Part shown: in pieces, positions 1 to 13,577 of the stretch | Numbering within the stretch: position 1 is the stretch's first letter | Layout of the letters: each line of letters starts with the position of its first letter | Source: Cercis canadensis | Taxonomy: Eukaryota; Streptophyta; Magnoliopsida; Fabales; Fabaceae | Assembly (NCBI GenBank): GCA_003255065.1 | Contig: QAOA01003368.1 | Span: 1,051,321 to 1,115,320 of the forward strand | Direction of reading: 5' to 3' | DNA: 64,000 nt | The notes under the pieces: generated by a model | The model's database searches: none | What the model saw: only the letters and a program-made list of their open reading frames with translations | What the model was told of the DNA's origin: nothing | Program-made: the position numbers and the translations under genes

Positions 1-1505
1 CAATGTAAAAAGGGGAATATGTGTAATATTTTGGAGTCCACTTCAGTGACCTCTCCCGCTTGGTGCAATAGCGGTGGTATTGCTCTCATGCTTAATTATG
101 TTGTTAAAGAGTTCTCACAAGACTTAGGACTTTGACTTGGCCTTGATTGAACATAGCATGAAATCATGAACCAGATATAAGATATCTCAATGCTATCTAG
201 TTAACATTAAAGTGGATAAAATTGAGTTGCGTAATAGATCTTCACATGTTAGCTTGAAGAGATAAATTTAGCAAAGATGTTACATGATGTTATTTGAATT
301 GTTCCATACATACTAGGCATGTTCATACAAGAAGCACAGCTTGAACCAGCAACTAGTCCAATTGCTTTGGTTTTTGATATCCTGTATTGAAGTAAGCTTT
401 TGTGGCAATTAGTCATTATTCTAGGCAATCTTGTTATGGTGGAAACACATGCCTGATCATGGATTATCTAGTAATATGGCTAAGCTATTGTTGTATTATA
501 CTTTATCACTGGGATGTGCATTCTTGTAATTGAAGCTGGAAGATCTCTGGGAATCAAAATGATGAAGGTTAGCTACCTTCTCTTTTCCCTCTACAGGATC
601 CTATTTTCTAGGAGAAAATAATGATGTAATCTGATAGCCTCTTTGCTCTGAAGAGAAATTAAAAAAAAAAAATGAAGATTGATCTAGTTAGTACTTAAGA
701 AGTTAAATTGAAAAGTCCTGTCACAATATCGAATTACAGAATTTGGCTGTTAGACATGTCCACATCTCCTGCCTGTACTTGTGCTTCATGGGGTTCAAAT
801 ATAGAACTAACTGGCAGGCAATAATTTTCTTTGTTCAAGGGTGGAAGTAAGCTCAAAGGAATAATAGCTATTACTTAAACCTAATACAGCCCTTCCTAAG
901 TTCCAATCTTATCAAGGTGGATCTGAATTCAATATAATTTTATTTGGCTTGTTATCATTCTTGTTTTGGAAGTTTTTATATATTTGTTTAAATTATGTTG
1001 GTTTGATTTTGTATCTTATGGTCTGAGGTTGTTGGACTAGACTATAATATTTTATATTAGTCAACCATATTTTGATTTGTTGCCATTTGATTATTGGGCT
1101 AAAAAAATTTGTTGCCTGGTTCCCTTGCATCTTTGAGAAGCTTTATTTTCCCCATGTGAACTGAATGGTTGGTGGAAAGAAAGCTTGATATTTGGTAAAA
1201 TTTGGTCATGCATTCCATCTTCTGTCTTTTTCACCTTTTATGGAGCTCAAATGACTGTATATAGCAGCAAGTAGAGTGGACCATTTTCTTCAAGGATTTT
1301 TTTTTAATATATGCCATTGGGGGTAAATTGAACATTCTTTTTAGAATTCAGCCTAACTTGCAATTTTCTTTTCCCCTGACAAAAGGTAGGACGGTGTGTG
1401 TTTAGCTGTGGCATCATTAATGCATCTAATCTGAGCTTCACCCTTGTATCTGAGAATGAAACCTGTCTTAACATTTCATTGATGTGGGTCTCATTTTGAT
1501 TTCAG

Positions 1506-3187
1506 GAAAAACTTTATCAGTGGATCTGGAGACAGCAAGAGGGGGGATCAAGAGTTGCAACAGTTGATATACTTAACTACATTCAGGTTGATTTGAATGC
1601 TCTCTTTTGTGTATGATATAGTACTATTTATTCATGAGCTTTAGCAGAATGTTCTATGTGTGGAAATTTTAATATTGGCAGAATATATGTATTAAACAAA
1701 AATATCTGATATTATATAATGGTAGTCCAAGTTATCAAGAGAACACCTAACATTGATAATCAAATAGCAAATATTTATATGCATGTGCTGAGTTGGAGTG
1801 GGGAACACTATGTGTGGCAGAGAGAGAGAGATTGGGCTATGGCAGTGGAAATCAGTTGAAAGAAAGTGCAATATTATGAATAGGCAGCAAATTAGCAAAA
1901 CTGGTGTAGTTTAGACCACATTTCTTCCCATGTAATGTAATGGCGGACTGTTGACCTGATCATGGGCTGGATTTGGCCTTATCAATTTTTTGACAGGCCT
2001 AAGACAATGCTCGAGGCCTGCCCATCTTCCTTGAGGAATGTAGGGAAATTTTCTTTATTGTAGTCTGTAGAATATTGAACTAGCATGACCTATTATCCTG
2101 TGTAATATGTTGATTAGATACTTCTTTAATCTATGATATAGGGGTCTTCTTGCCTTGTTTAGAATCATGAATAAGTTATTGCTTAAGATTGTATAACTAA
2201 TTCCATGTAGAAAAAGGTCTGGGTTGTAAACCAGGTAAAACAAGTTAATGGGATCCTTCTTGGTTACTCTGATGGAGGCAGCTAGTCTGTTCAGTTTTCT
2301 TGTTATTTTGTGTTTGATGTTCTAGCATTATACAAGATGAGGCATCTATTGGCATAACTGCTATATCAAATCCTTGGAAGAAGGAATATTTGAAACTTTA
2401 TATCCCATATTCCAAAAAAAAGAAAGAGAGAAAAAAAAAAAACTTTATATCCCACATGTGCTCATTAGAAGTGATGAAATGGCCCGAGGACAGCTGATTT
2501 ACAAAGAGGATAAAAGAGTTAATGACGTGCAATTGGTTTTACCATGTTAAAACATTTGCAGGAGCACCAATTTGGAAGAAGTTAAAATGGTAGACTTGGG
2601 CTTGTAGCTTGTGGCAATTTAGATTTGTTGCTAGGCTTAGGGCCTTGGTTTTTAGTTGAGCTTTAGCCCACTTCAAAACAATGAAAAGAAAGTAGTAACT
2701 TAGTGGTATTTTGTTGCATTGAGATGCCTTTAGGCTTCAAGATAGTGGTTTATGTTGTTTTTAGTTGCAAACTGAATGGAAAAGCTTTCTTCTCTGCTTG
2801 CAGAATGAGCTGGATTATTGTGGAGAGGAGCCGTCTATGTCACCCAGAGCATCACTGCAACATCAGCAGTCTCAACCGGTAATGCATGTCACTAGTTCGG
2901 GCTTCCCAGTTTCTTCCGGATCTTCTGGCCAAACTGTTCTAGGGCAAGGACTTCGCTCTGAGCATTGTGATCATCAACCAAAGAATTCTGTGTTTTCAAA
3001 CGCATTATCAAGCCCTGTTCGTCGAAGTCTTCAGCACTACCAAATTGGTGAGGGAGGGTACTATCCTAGCGGTCTCTCCATGGGGAATGCAAACCGGAAC
3101 ACAGAACCCGGTTTTATTCAGCAGCAAAGCAGGGATTCTACTGCCTTCAGTTCAAATGATTCTGCCATGGACATGCATGCAGATTAG
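1506..3187 (+). CDS. 3' end of a conserved plant protein of unknown function (partial, two exons visible)
   Basis: Two exons are visible. Exon 1506-1586 (27 codons, phase 0) lies between an AG acceptor and a GT donor and begins EKLYQWIWRQQEGG. Exon 2804-3187 (127 codons plus TAG) starts NELDYCGEEPSMSPR after a TTGCAG acceptor. They join in frame across a 1.2-kb intron. The first exon looks like a short folded helical segment (aromatic and charged, then VATVDILNYIQ). The second is low-complexity, rich in Ser, Gln, Gly and Asn, with no membrane segment or catalytic motif, and ends MDMHAD. The start must lie left of the window; I found no convincing earlier exon in 1-1505, which reads as intron. 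I recall similar proteins in other plants only as uncharacterised, so no function is assigned. A 3' UTR follows to about 3430. Confidence 0.65.
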
Positions 3188-6100
3188 TCCTGCTTAATAG
3201 TCGATCAATTGAAAATTCTTGTTTGACAAGCTTCCTGCAATACCTGCCAAAGAAGTGAAATAACAAATGGAATTACAAATATGGTTTTACTCATTGCATC
3301 CTACAAGAAGACAGCAGGGTGGAACCAGTTCTATTAACCTATTAATATGCCTATGCCGTCCTGGTGATTAGTCTGGTCTTGAATGTGCCTTGTAAAGCTT
3401 TTTGTTGAATAGAATTTAAGCTTCTTAATTTGTACCTTGGTGGCCTCTTTTGTTCTCTAAGACAGCTGCTTCGATGTAGGGATTGCTTTTATCTGAAGTT
3501 TCTTATGTAAATTTGTTTTTCTCAAGATTTCTTTCTTTTCTATATGGCAATTTACAGTCCCCGTTATGGTTGGTTTATGGTTTCTTCTTTGCTTGACTTG
3601 TTTTTATTTAGCGTGTTGATTGCTCTTTATTGGGTTTCCAAGAGAAGTAACAAATTGCCATTAGATTATCTTACTTGTGCTTAGAATGGAAGGAAAATGT
3701 GACATAGGGTGTTTTTTGAACAGTGAGCAAATTGAGTATAGTTGGAGGGGTTAACCCTTATTCCAAACACACAAGGGATGCTGATACACCTTTTCTGCGT
3801 TCACATACGCACAACAGCAAAAGCAATTTAATATCCTTCTCCTGCCTTTGGAGGGTTCCGATTAAAAATACATTTCTTCCCTGCCTTAACATGCTCAGTT
3901 GTCATTCCCAAATAGAAACAACGTCTTCTTTCCTTGCTCCCTTCTTGCAAAACAAAGCTATGAAACTTTGGGTCTGCTGATGCCACGAGACATCCAAGAA
4001 GTAACTTTTAATAGTGATTCTGGGATTTTCCATGGCTGAACCAAACATTCTAAATTTTTTTTAGTATTTTGGCTACAGCTCTAAGTTTAAATATAGAACT
4101 TGTATTACATCTAATTACAAGAGCTTTTTTTTTCTTTTTTTTCCTGTAAATAAATAAGAGTACACTTGATGTATTAGGGGAGTACGATACTTCAAACTTA
4201 AAATGAAGAACATAAGATGACTAAACCTTAAAGTTGGTAGAGATACCATTTCACCAAATTCTGTTCCTCTGTTATGAGAGTTTTGTTGGTGGCATGTTAT
4301 TCTTCAATGCACTCTGTAACTCCTCTTTTGAGATTGACAAGGGCAATGGAGCTAATTGCTAGGTGAAGCATTTACATAAATTCACTTGGAAAATGGACAA
4401 TAAATTGACTCAGATATTTAAAAGCAAAGGGACGGCACCGTATTAGCTTTTTGACCACTCAATCATTTTCCCAACAGGAATATTGCTTTAATTATGATCC
4501 CAACAATCATTTTTGAATGCAGAAAGGGCCTTCACATTGGGACTTTCTCCAATCCATTTTTCACTTTAAGTTATTATAACCAACTTCAACTAAGTCTAAT
4601 GATTATGAAAGAAATTTTCCCTTTCTATACTTCTTTTAAGATTCATCAAAACTTCATTATACTGCCTGTTCTGAAAGACATCAACAAGAAACGGAAAACA
4701 CTTGGTCAGGCCACTAAAAAGTAAAAACATTAGAAACCAAGACAACAAATAGACACCTAAATTTTTGAACCATTTTTCTTACAGTTTCTTAATCATGGAA
4801 AACAGTCGTTCTTTTTTACTAGGTTTCTTTCTTTCATATATCAGTTAACTATATCTATAGTTTCTCAAGTTTTAAAGCAATTATACAATTATGCACAATA
4901 TAATTAGTCGAGAGATCTCTTAAAAAAATTAATATATCCATATTTATTGTCCTAATTAAACAATTTAGTTCTATTTATTTAAAGATTAAAAAAATTCTTA
5001 AAGCAATTAATAAAGACTTGCGTATTGTTTGGGACCATGCTAGTTTTCTTCATTTGAATTGCTGCTTGCTATTATATTCAAGGCCATAGAAATCCATTAA
5101 TAAGATATTCTACCTGAGTTTTGTCTTCGGTTTTGGTACAATATAATTAATTTCTAAATTTTTGATAAAAAAATTTTGATTTTATATATTTTTCTAAAAA
5201 ATAATAATAAAAGGATGATGTAAAAGCCAATAAACAATGCTATTTGCACAATTTTTTCTTTCACAACTGCACATTTGATTAGATGAATCCTAGTAGGATC
5301 ATTGTATCACAATCTTTCAAAAATTGATGTGTCCATGTATCCGTATAATATTATACTCATATCTTATATATACCTTTTCTCGCTTGTCACTAAACTTGTT
5401 CTAATATCAATTTGAATTTTGAAATTATTTTAGACGAACATAACACTAAACTAATAAAATGCCCTAGATCACCTAAAATTCAAATTACAATTTTATGCAT
5501 ACAACTTCTTGGGAAGAATTTTTTTTTTTTTTTTTAAAAAAAAANAAAAAAAAGCTAAATATAACATTGAAGTACTTGTCACACGAAATGAAATAACCAA
5601 AATATTTTTTCACACTATATAGTTACTATATTCATATATGTAGCTATATGTAGTATGTTATTATTATATTCAAAGTATAAATAGAATAATCACATATATA
5701 AACACAATAAAATAAACCAATTACCTTACTGATCAATGTAGCTAAAGGGATTTGTGGCAACCCTAGTCCTGCATAATGTAAATGGTTCATTCCTTTAAAG
5801 GTTGAGAAAATCAAAAGATAAGGATATGAGAATGAGATTGTTACAAAGGGGTTTAGCTTTGGGGGAACAAAATAAAGCAAGTACGTCATTCATTAGATTC
5901 CAATGGGGTATGTTATGTACCATTTTAGTGCCATACTGCCACAGCAAAAATCACATGCGCTAATTACGCCCACCATTCACTCTTTATATCACACTAGTGA
6001 CTAGTTTATCAATTTAACAAAGTTACAAACACAATTCAGGGATCTCTCGTAAAAAATTAAGGCCATATGTTTACATTTTTATTTTAAAAATAGTTTTATT

Positions 6101-6502
6101 TATTTATTTAATGATAAAAATTAATAGTTGATCAGTTATTTCCCCCCCTTCTTATATATTTAATAAAAAAGATATAAAATGAATGTCAGTATTATTTTTA
6201 AAGAAAAAAATAAATGACATTTACACAATTGGAACGATGTAGGTACACTAGCGCCCTTCCCGGTCATTGGCGGTCTCTTCACCTTCTTGCCCCGTTTGTT
6301 TCCTTCAGCAGCCAATTGGTAACTACTTTCTAACTATAGATTTTTTTTAAAAAAAATGTTTTACACAAAAATTAATCTTTACATGAATAACTTTCCATCA
6401 TAGAGATTGTATTAATAAAATTTCATAACATTTAACCCCAAGATTGTATTACGAGCTGGATAAGAGACGATTTTCATCTTCTTTTTTTCACTTAAATGTG
6501 CA
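3188..6502. other. Gene-poor AT-rich intergenic stretch
   Basis: The first ~250 bases are probably 3' UTR of the preceding gene. The rest is AT-rich with homopolymer runs and only short chance reading frames with no recognisable domain. A T-run followed by an A-run holds a single N at 5545, which is a contig join inside the homopolymer. I see no RNA gene or element with clear termini here. Confidence 0.6.
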
Positions 6503-6510
6503 CCTATGAA

Positions 6511-7163
6511 CTAGGAAGCACAAACGTGTCCGACACATTGTTTATGTAGATATAGTCACGACAAGTGTCTGACATGTGTATAGATTTATTCAAATAAAAA
6601 ATAATNGAAGCACAAACGTATCCGACACATTGTTTATGTAGATATAGTTACGACAAGTGTCTGACATGTGTATAGATTTATTCAAATAAAAAATAATAAT
6701 TTTTTTTTGGCTTGGACACATGGCTATTGGCTTGCCATTTTTTCCCTTTTTTGTTTAAAAAAATGTTTTTTTGTTATAAAAATATATATATAACTTGAAA
6801 GAGTCAAAATGCGACTCTTCATTTGTTTCCTTACAAACCTGGGGTTTTGTCGAATGGTAGAAAAGGAGCTGGAAGAAGATGGAATAGAAAGTGATATCCA
6901 TTGACTGCTTTTTGTTGTGAAAGAATGGATTAGGATGACTTGATAATATCTCTTATAATTGTATTTATTTTGAAAGGGATATTAATATTTCATATAGGTA
7001 GAGTTTATGTCATTTTTTTGGTGAGAGAATATGATGTAAATGTTCGATCTTTTAATAAAATATGAATCTACTTAGAATTCTATTTGTCTTGTATTTTTTA
7101 GAATTTCCTGTGTCCCGTGTCTCATGTCGTATTGTGTCTCGTGTCTGTATCCGTGTTTCTTAG
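6511..7163. mobile_element. Non-autonomous hAT-type MITE with 8-bp target-site duplication CCTATGAA
   Basis: The left end reads CTAGGAAGCACAAACGTGTC. The right end, read on the other strand, is CTAAGAAACACGGATACAGA, giving an imperfect terminal inverted repeat. The element is flanked on both sides by the exact 8-mer CCTATGAA (6503-6510 and 7164-7171), the duplication length made by hAT transposases. There is no coding capacity. The interior repeats GTGTC-type words near both ends. A contig join with a 91-base false duplication (6515-6605 and 6607-6697) inflates the left part, so the true length is about 560 bp. Confidence 0.85.
6515..6697. repeat. False tandem duplication at contig join (N at 6606)
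   Basis: Bases 6515-6605 and 6607-6697 are equal-length copies (91 bases each) separated by one N. They differ at two transition sites, GTGTCC versus GTATCC and AGTCAC versus AGTTAC. Equal length with scattered substitutions is what two allelic contig ends give when abutted with an N rather than merged. Confidence 0.85.
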
Positions 7164-7171
7164 CCTATGAA

Positions 7172-8990
7172 ATGTGAAATTTATATTTTTCGAGTAAATT
7201 TAAAAAAAAAAAAAAAAAAAACTACTCCGAGTTTTTAGTCTATGATCTTCCAAAACTTTTTTCAAAATGTTAAATTAATCCCATGTTTCATTCTGTTTCA
7301 ATTGCTCTCATTTTTACATATTTGTTTGAATCAATAACAAACATGCTCTCAAGTAAATTGCTTTTTGTTCTTTTGACAGTTTTCAGTAGTAAATTACACC
7401 AATTTAAAGTTGAAGAGTGGCAGTTGACTAAATGGAGAGAGGTTGTTAGGTGAATATGGAGCAGTACTTGAGTATTGTAGTGAATAATAAGGAGCAGAGC
7501 TGGGCATGATTTTGGAAAAATTTAAAGCTTCTTACAGTCATTTTATTTTTAGTGGTTTGTGTTGCATGAAAATTGGGAACCAATTCTCCTGAGATCTCCT
7601 CGTGGGATGAATTGAAAACTCTCCCCATGTGTGCGCATGTTGGGGATGCTCTTCACGAGGTCACAAATTATATCCTAAGCTCATACCACCCATCACAATG
7701 CCAATTTTTGATACTTTTCTTAATTTATTCCATTTCTCACACTTTACCACTGATTAACTCTCTAACTTTCCTCTTTATTTCACTCCTCTCCGCTACTTCT
7801 AATTGCCAATTTTGCTTTCATAAATACTATTGTATGCCAAAATCTGAGTTGTGAAAAAAAATATATATTCTATAAAAATATAAATTTGAATTAAATAATT
7901 TGTAGTTGAAAAATATTGACTATAAGGTTATTTTTAGAATTTGTAAGTTTTATTTTTAAATACAAAGTCGCAGCTAAAGTATCAATTTGAAAGAATTAGT
8001 TAACCATGCTCACATTAATTTACACTGGTATATTATTTAAATTTAACCAAGTCTTTTTAAATTTTTATATGACTTGAATTTATACAATATTTTATGGCTA
8101 GTTCTATGGTACATAATACTATTAATTTATATTAATACACAATTTTACACGCATAATTATAGAAAATTGAATTAACCTAATTTTGATACTATTGCAAAAA
8201 ATTTTAAAAATTGAATCACTTAATTTTTAAAAAATATTAATAATACACCTCAAATTCATATCATTTCAAATAATCTGGCACTAATTTAAATTTATATCAT
8301 TTAAAAAATTAAATAAGTTTAATTAAAATTATAAAGTGTAAATTAAATTAAAATTTAAAATATATAAAATAATATAAATTTAAAATGTATAAATAACACT
8401 TGTCATTTCTCAAAGATTTTGTAGTGGTAGTAGTGACTCATTCACTGTGGCTTAGAGCTATTTATGTTGGAGAAAGTGTAAAAAAGGAAGGTTCCTATCT
8501 ATTAGCCAAAATGAAAAAAGTGTACCAACATACAATTAAGATATCCGAATAAGTTTCCAATCAAAAAATAAAGATAAAAAAGTTGAATAAAATTAATTTT
8601 AAATACACCACATATAAAAAAAAAGGAGTGAAAATAATGTATAAATGACAAAACTGCTGTCTGTTACCATTGTAATATGTATTTTACCAAAATGATATTT
8701 TTACTGTTTAGAGTTATTATTAAATTACTATTTTGTTGAAGACTTGAAGTGGCGCAAGTGAACTAGTGAAGTAGTAGCCAATTGCAAGCAAACAAAACCA
8801 GTCTTTCTTCAATTACCAATACAATTTTCCTCATGATGAGTTAAAATAATAATAATAAAAATAATAGAAATAGAAACAAAATAGAAAATAAGAAAAGAAA
8901 GAGGATCCTACCCAAAATGAAAAATGGGGCCCCTATCGCTATCATGCGCCGTATGTCACTATCCCTATCCTCCTTTTAAATAATTCGAAC
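7172..8990. other. AT-rich intergenic region
   Basis: Mostly AT-rich DNA with A-runs (7201-7220) and no supported gene. The stretch near 7560-7680 is less AT-rich but its reading frame shows no recognisable domain. The last part (about 8930-9000) probably holds the promoter of the next gene. Confidence 0.5.
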
Positions 8991-9066
8991 CAGAAGAAAA
9001 ACCAACTTTTTCTTTTAATTCTTCTCCAATTCCTCGCCGAGTTATTAATCCAAGTGGCGATCGGAG

Positions 9067-9138
9067 ATGCTACAGCTGCTGATTTCATGCCCCGGTGCCA
9101 CCGCCGTTGATCCGCCCGCCGGAGCCCTCTCTTGTTGA
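9067..9138 (+). promoter_or_regulatory. Candidate upstream ORF (23 codons) in the GC-rich 5' leader of the CaaX-protein gene
   Basis: A short GC-rich island at about 9030-9155 stands out from AT-rich surroundings. It ends at a good donor (GTTAG|GTACTG, GT at 9156), so it is probably the non-coding first exon of the gene whose main start is at 10162. Inside it an ATG opens a 23-codon frame that begins MLQLLISCPG and ends LSC before TGA. The position, in a spliced leader, fits a regulatory uORF. Conservation is untested, and the leader intron's acceptor before 10162 is not certain. Confidence 0.35.
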
Positions 9139-10161
9139 TTTTCCTACACTGTTAGGTACTGCAAATTTGCTTCTTCTTTGATCTGATTTTTGCGTTTCCT
9201 TCCTGAGAAAATGAGAGAAACCGACACTTTGAAACTTTGATTTTCCTTGTGTGAGTCGGAGGAGTAAGCATAAACCTTTTTCAAGGAATTGGTTTGAGTT
9301 GTTCTCGGTTTGATATCAGTCTATGTGTTTTTATTTTCTTTTTCTCCTGCATTTGCAAGGAAGTGAAATAATTTCTTGATCTATTTCAGTGAATGGAGTT
9401 GGAATTTTGTGTGAGAAATTGCATCCCGAGATTTGTTTTTGGTTTGGATGCGTTGAAGTAGAGATCTTCTTCTTTTGCCATTCCTCTGTAGTGGTTACTA
9501 TTTCATTTTTCATACACTCTCTTACTTTTTTGTCGGTGAATCAACAGGAATTGATTGAGAAAACTTGTCTTTTATTTATTTATTCAATCTGGGTGTACTG
9601 TTACCCAAGTATTTCTTATGCATGTCCATTGGATTGAGGAGAAAACCTCTATGATGATTTACATAAAATGGCTTGGAGTATTGATTAAGTGAGCAGTGCT
9701 TTTATTTTGAGCTTCTTTCAATAGACGTAATTTCTTTTTGGCGTAGATATATAACTATTTTGAACAATTATGAGAACTATTATTATGAGTAAAAGTAAAC
9801 TTAAATCCTTTCTGACCTCTTTTTAGCTATCCGAGAAAGTGGTTTTTAATCCTATGATTGTCTGTTCGAGTGTAATTTACCTGTATCTTTACCATGAGAT
9901 GTGCTTTCGTTGTCAAAGCTTTTAAACATTGGATTTTTTCAACTGAGCATATGCTACCGCTTTTTTAGTAGTTAAATGAGTAAGTCTAATAGAGTATATT
10001 ATAAACAAGTTGTTGAAGATAAGAAAGAAAAGTCTTTGGAACTATTGAATGTCATTTTGATCTCAAAATAGTTTTTGGATGATAGGTTGTAGCTTTGGTT
10101 CTTCTGAGGGAAAGGAGCCATATATAGAAATCACTGTTTGGTGCGCCCATGAGCATAACTG

Positions 10162-13100
10162 ATGTTATTGGCAGTAGAAGGAGGAGGATTCTTCTCTTCT
10201 TCAGCTTCAGGGTATAGTAAGGGCCTGACCCTTCTCCTCTTGGGTCAGAGGAGTGAGGACAAACCCATGAGAGTTTCGCCGTGGAACCATTACCAGTTGG
10301 TAGACCAAGAATCTGATCCGGAGCTCCAGCTGGCTTCCACAAAGAACCGCCTTTCCCGCGGGTGCGCCTCCTTTGTTTGCTTTGGTCGCGCTTCCGCAGG
10401 GCTTGACACTCCGTCTCCTCTTAAAGTTGGCCCTACCCAACAGCATGATGTCTTGCCAGGGCCATTGGTTTCCAACAAGGACAAGGATCCTTCTGCTCAT
10501 GTTGATGACGAAAATGATGCAGGAAAGATTTCACTTAAAAGTAGCCTTAAAAGGCCACCAAATAATAAACCAGTTCCTGTTGAGGTTGCTAATAATGAAA
10601 CTGAAGCATCAGATGGAAATGGGAGTGATGCTCGTGCTCAAACAGAGAGAAGGAAAGTACAGTGGACAGATGCTTGCGGGAGTGAGCTTGCTGAGATACG
10701 AGAATTTGAGCCCAGGTATTGGAATTTTTTGTTTTCTATATAACCATATTAGAAAACATCTTTACATATTTAGTGCTTTTTTTATTTATTTATTTTTTAT
10801 TTTCATGTTCTTTCTCATTTGTCTTTCCCTTTGATTCACTGTAAAATGTTGAAAGTCGTGCTTGTCATAGCTCTTCATTAGGATCCCCTAAGAGCAAATA
10901 CTTTATTTTGTGAGTTTGACGTTCAGTGAATCACATATGCGTAGTGCACCTTCTCTTTTTCTTTTTTACTTATTTAGATGTCTTTAATTTATTATGCTAA
11001 CAATGTAACAACTCCTAGCACTTGGGATTAAGGCTGAGTTGAGTGAAAATGATTAACATTTCTCCAAGATACAGTGTGAATTCTGTATAGAGTAGATGTA
11101 TACATAGCTTCCCTTCTACAACCTCCTCTGTCCACCTTGGAAAACTAACACGAAATTTTTAAGCCTTTAATTCAATTTTGCTAGAAAATTCTGAAAATAA
11201 AACAATAGAACATGTATAAACAGTATTGCAGGTGTGCTAACATCCATGAAAAAGTGAAACTGTAATTGCTCTCTTAGATTTTCCTCAAAAATCCATGCCC
11301 TAGGGAGCTTTCTGTTCGTCTTATTCCAAATGCCACCTATCAGGTCCAACTGGTAGTGCTACATGAGTTTACTTTTGTAGTTTGAACAAGCCTCCAATAA
11401 AAGAAAATGTGCCTGTGCACAATGATAAAAAATTTGCTCATATTCTTTGAGTAGGTAATTGTTTTCTCACTAGAAATTGGAGGGTCCAAGCACCCATGAT
11501 GTCCCCCCACCCCCAACAAAAAAAATAAAAATGAATAAGGCTAATTTAACTAAACAATCATATTGCATGCACCTACCCAAGGGAGCCATGGCTTTTGTTA
11601 AAATTAACCCTTCCCTCTCCCTTTAGTCCTCCATTCATCCTAGGGAAAGTCAATGGGCTGCCATTCCCTGGGTGAATGATATTTTTCTTTTTTCAGCTTA
11701 TCCGTCATCATAAATCTAAATCTGTTCGAAAGTCATTTTTTAAAATAAATAATAAATACATGTCTTATTTACTTTAATTGGCCTTGAATGCACATATTGA
11801 ACAAGATTTTCATTGTTCTCATTGAGGTAATTTATGTTTAGGAAGAAATGAAAACTAAAGCTATGGGAACTAAGAGTCAATAATCTAAGTGAAGTTAAAA
11901 AGATTCCAACTAATCTGATAATCTATNTCATTTTTTAAAATAAAAAATAAATACATGTCTTATTTACTTTAATTGGCCTTGAATGCACATATTGAACAAG
12001 ATTTTCATTGTTCTCATTGAGGTAATTTATGTTTAGGAAGAAATGAAAACTAAAGCTATGGGAACTAAGAGTCAATAATCTAAGTGAAGTTAAAAAGATT
12101 CCAACTAATCTGATAATCTATATATTCCTTGGGTTGCAATTACTTAGCCTATGGTAACATTTTTATTTATTTTTGGTCTATTACTTTTATGGGTGTTTGA
12201 ACAACTGTTGTTAACACCGTTTGCTCCTTTCACCTTATATGGAATGCATCTATATGTATTTATTATGCGTATACACCATGTGCTCCTATTATTTTAATTC
12301 TTTTTTTTTTAAAAAAAAAAACTCCCTATCACTTTTAAATCTTCAGCCTTACATGTGAGTAACAATTCCATTCTGCTGATAGATTCTAGCGTTTTTTACT
12401 TCATGAAATTGATCTTTAGGCATCTGTTATTGGTTTAGTGTGAACTTAAGTAGTTCACTTGCTTCTTTTATTTCATTTTTAAACCCCTATCACTTTTATA
12501 ATCTTAAGTCATTTTACATGTAAGTAACTATACCTTTTTTCTAACAGATTGTAGATTTTTTTTGCTTCTTGAAGTTTATCTTTTGGCTTCTTTATACTAT
12601 TAGTTAGGTGTGAACCATAAATAGTTGGTTTATTAATTTACGAGATTAGCTTGGAAGTAGCTCAATGGTTGAATTTTTTATGGATATTCATGTTGTAAAT
12701 GTTGAAGAAATACGAATAGACTCACTTTGGCATTAAATGATCATAGGTTCTTATACATATATTATAAACAGTGATGCATTATTCAATCTATGTCAAAGAT
12801 AAGAGTTTTGTAAGAATATGCTCCCAAGTTCACTGTTCATTTGCTGCTTGGTTCTTTGAAGGCCATGGTGGGTTTTAGCTCTGTTTATTCCAGTAGGCTT
12901 AAATCCACAAATGGTATTTTTTATTATTTAGGCCGTACATGACAGGCCTACATAAGTACGTATGATCATAGCATTCCCTCCATTCAACCTCTGCCCTGCA
13001 TGTGTTCCCTGTATTTGCAGCATTAATTACTCAAGTGGACCAAAGTTAATATACTCCCTGAACTACCTCTTAGAGTTCCCCCCTCTTCTTCCCCTTCCTC

Positions 13101-13577
13101 GTCTCTTTCTTGGCCATAACTTTGAGTTAGTACACTTTTTTTTTTCATAGTTTTTTTAGTATAATACCAATTCAGTCTAGGCATTTGTAAGGGACAGGCA
13201 ACCTTGAGATTATGTCTTTATTTGTGCACCATTCCTACTCGCGTGTTTGTTTATTAAACTCATACAATAAGGGAGGCTAGACTGCAGTCAATACGTTTAT
13301 TGGTTTTCTTCCTATGTCCTTGCTATGTTTATGACCATTTATTATATACATTTTGTTGCAAGACATTTTATATACTTTTTTGATGAGCTGGCAGTGAAGA
13401 AAGTTTCTGATCCCTTATTTGTTGTTCTTTAGTTTTCTTTTCTTTGTTTGCCCTTTTTACTCATTTGGAATTGTTTCAATGATATGGAAATTGTGATCCA
13501 ACTGCAGTGAAGCCGATGGATCCGACGATGAATTTGATAATGGGAATGACAGAACTTGTTCATGTGCAATAATGTAA
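10162..13577 (+). CDS. Conserved plant protein with C-terminal CaaX prenylation box
   Basis: There are two coding exons, 10162-10715 and 13508-13577; the split Ser codon joins exactly and gives 207 residues. The ATG at 10162 opens MLLAVEGGGFFSSSASGYSK. The middle is hydrophilic, with a Lys/Pro-rich part and a basic patch (ERRKVQW). A conserved-looking block, VQWTDACGSELAEIREFEPS, precedes an acidic stretch, and the protein ends CSCAIM. CAIM fits the CaaX rule; Met at the last position is typical of farnesyltransferase substrates, and Cys202 two residues upstream could take a second lipid. The protein is therefore probably soluble but membrane-tethered. I recall similar plant proteins with the same tail as uncharacterised. 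The 2.8-kb intron contains a false duplication (11733-12121). No enzyme motif is seen, so the cellular role is unknown. Confidence 0.8.
11733..12121. repeat. False tandem duplication at contig join (N at 11927)
   Basis: Bases 11733-11926 and 11928-12121 are 194-base copies around a single N, with one substitution seen near their start (AAATAAATAATAAAT versus AAATAAAAAATAAAT). They lie within the intron of the CaaX-protein gene, so the real intron is about 195 bp shorter. Confidence 0.85.
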
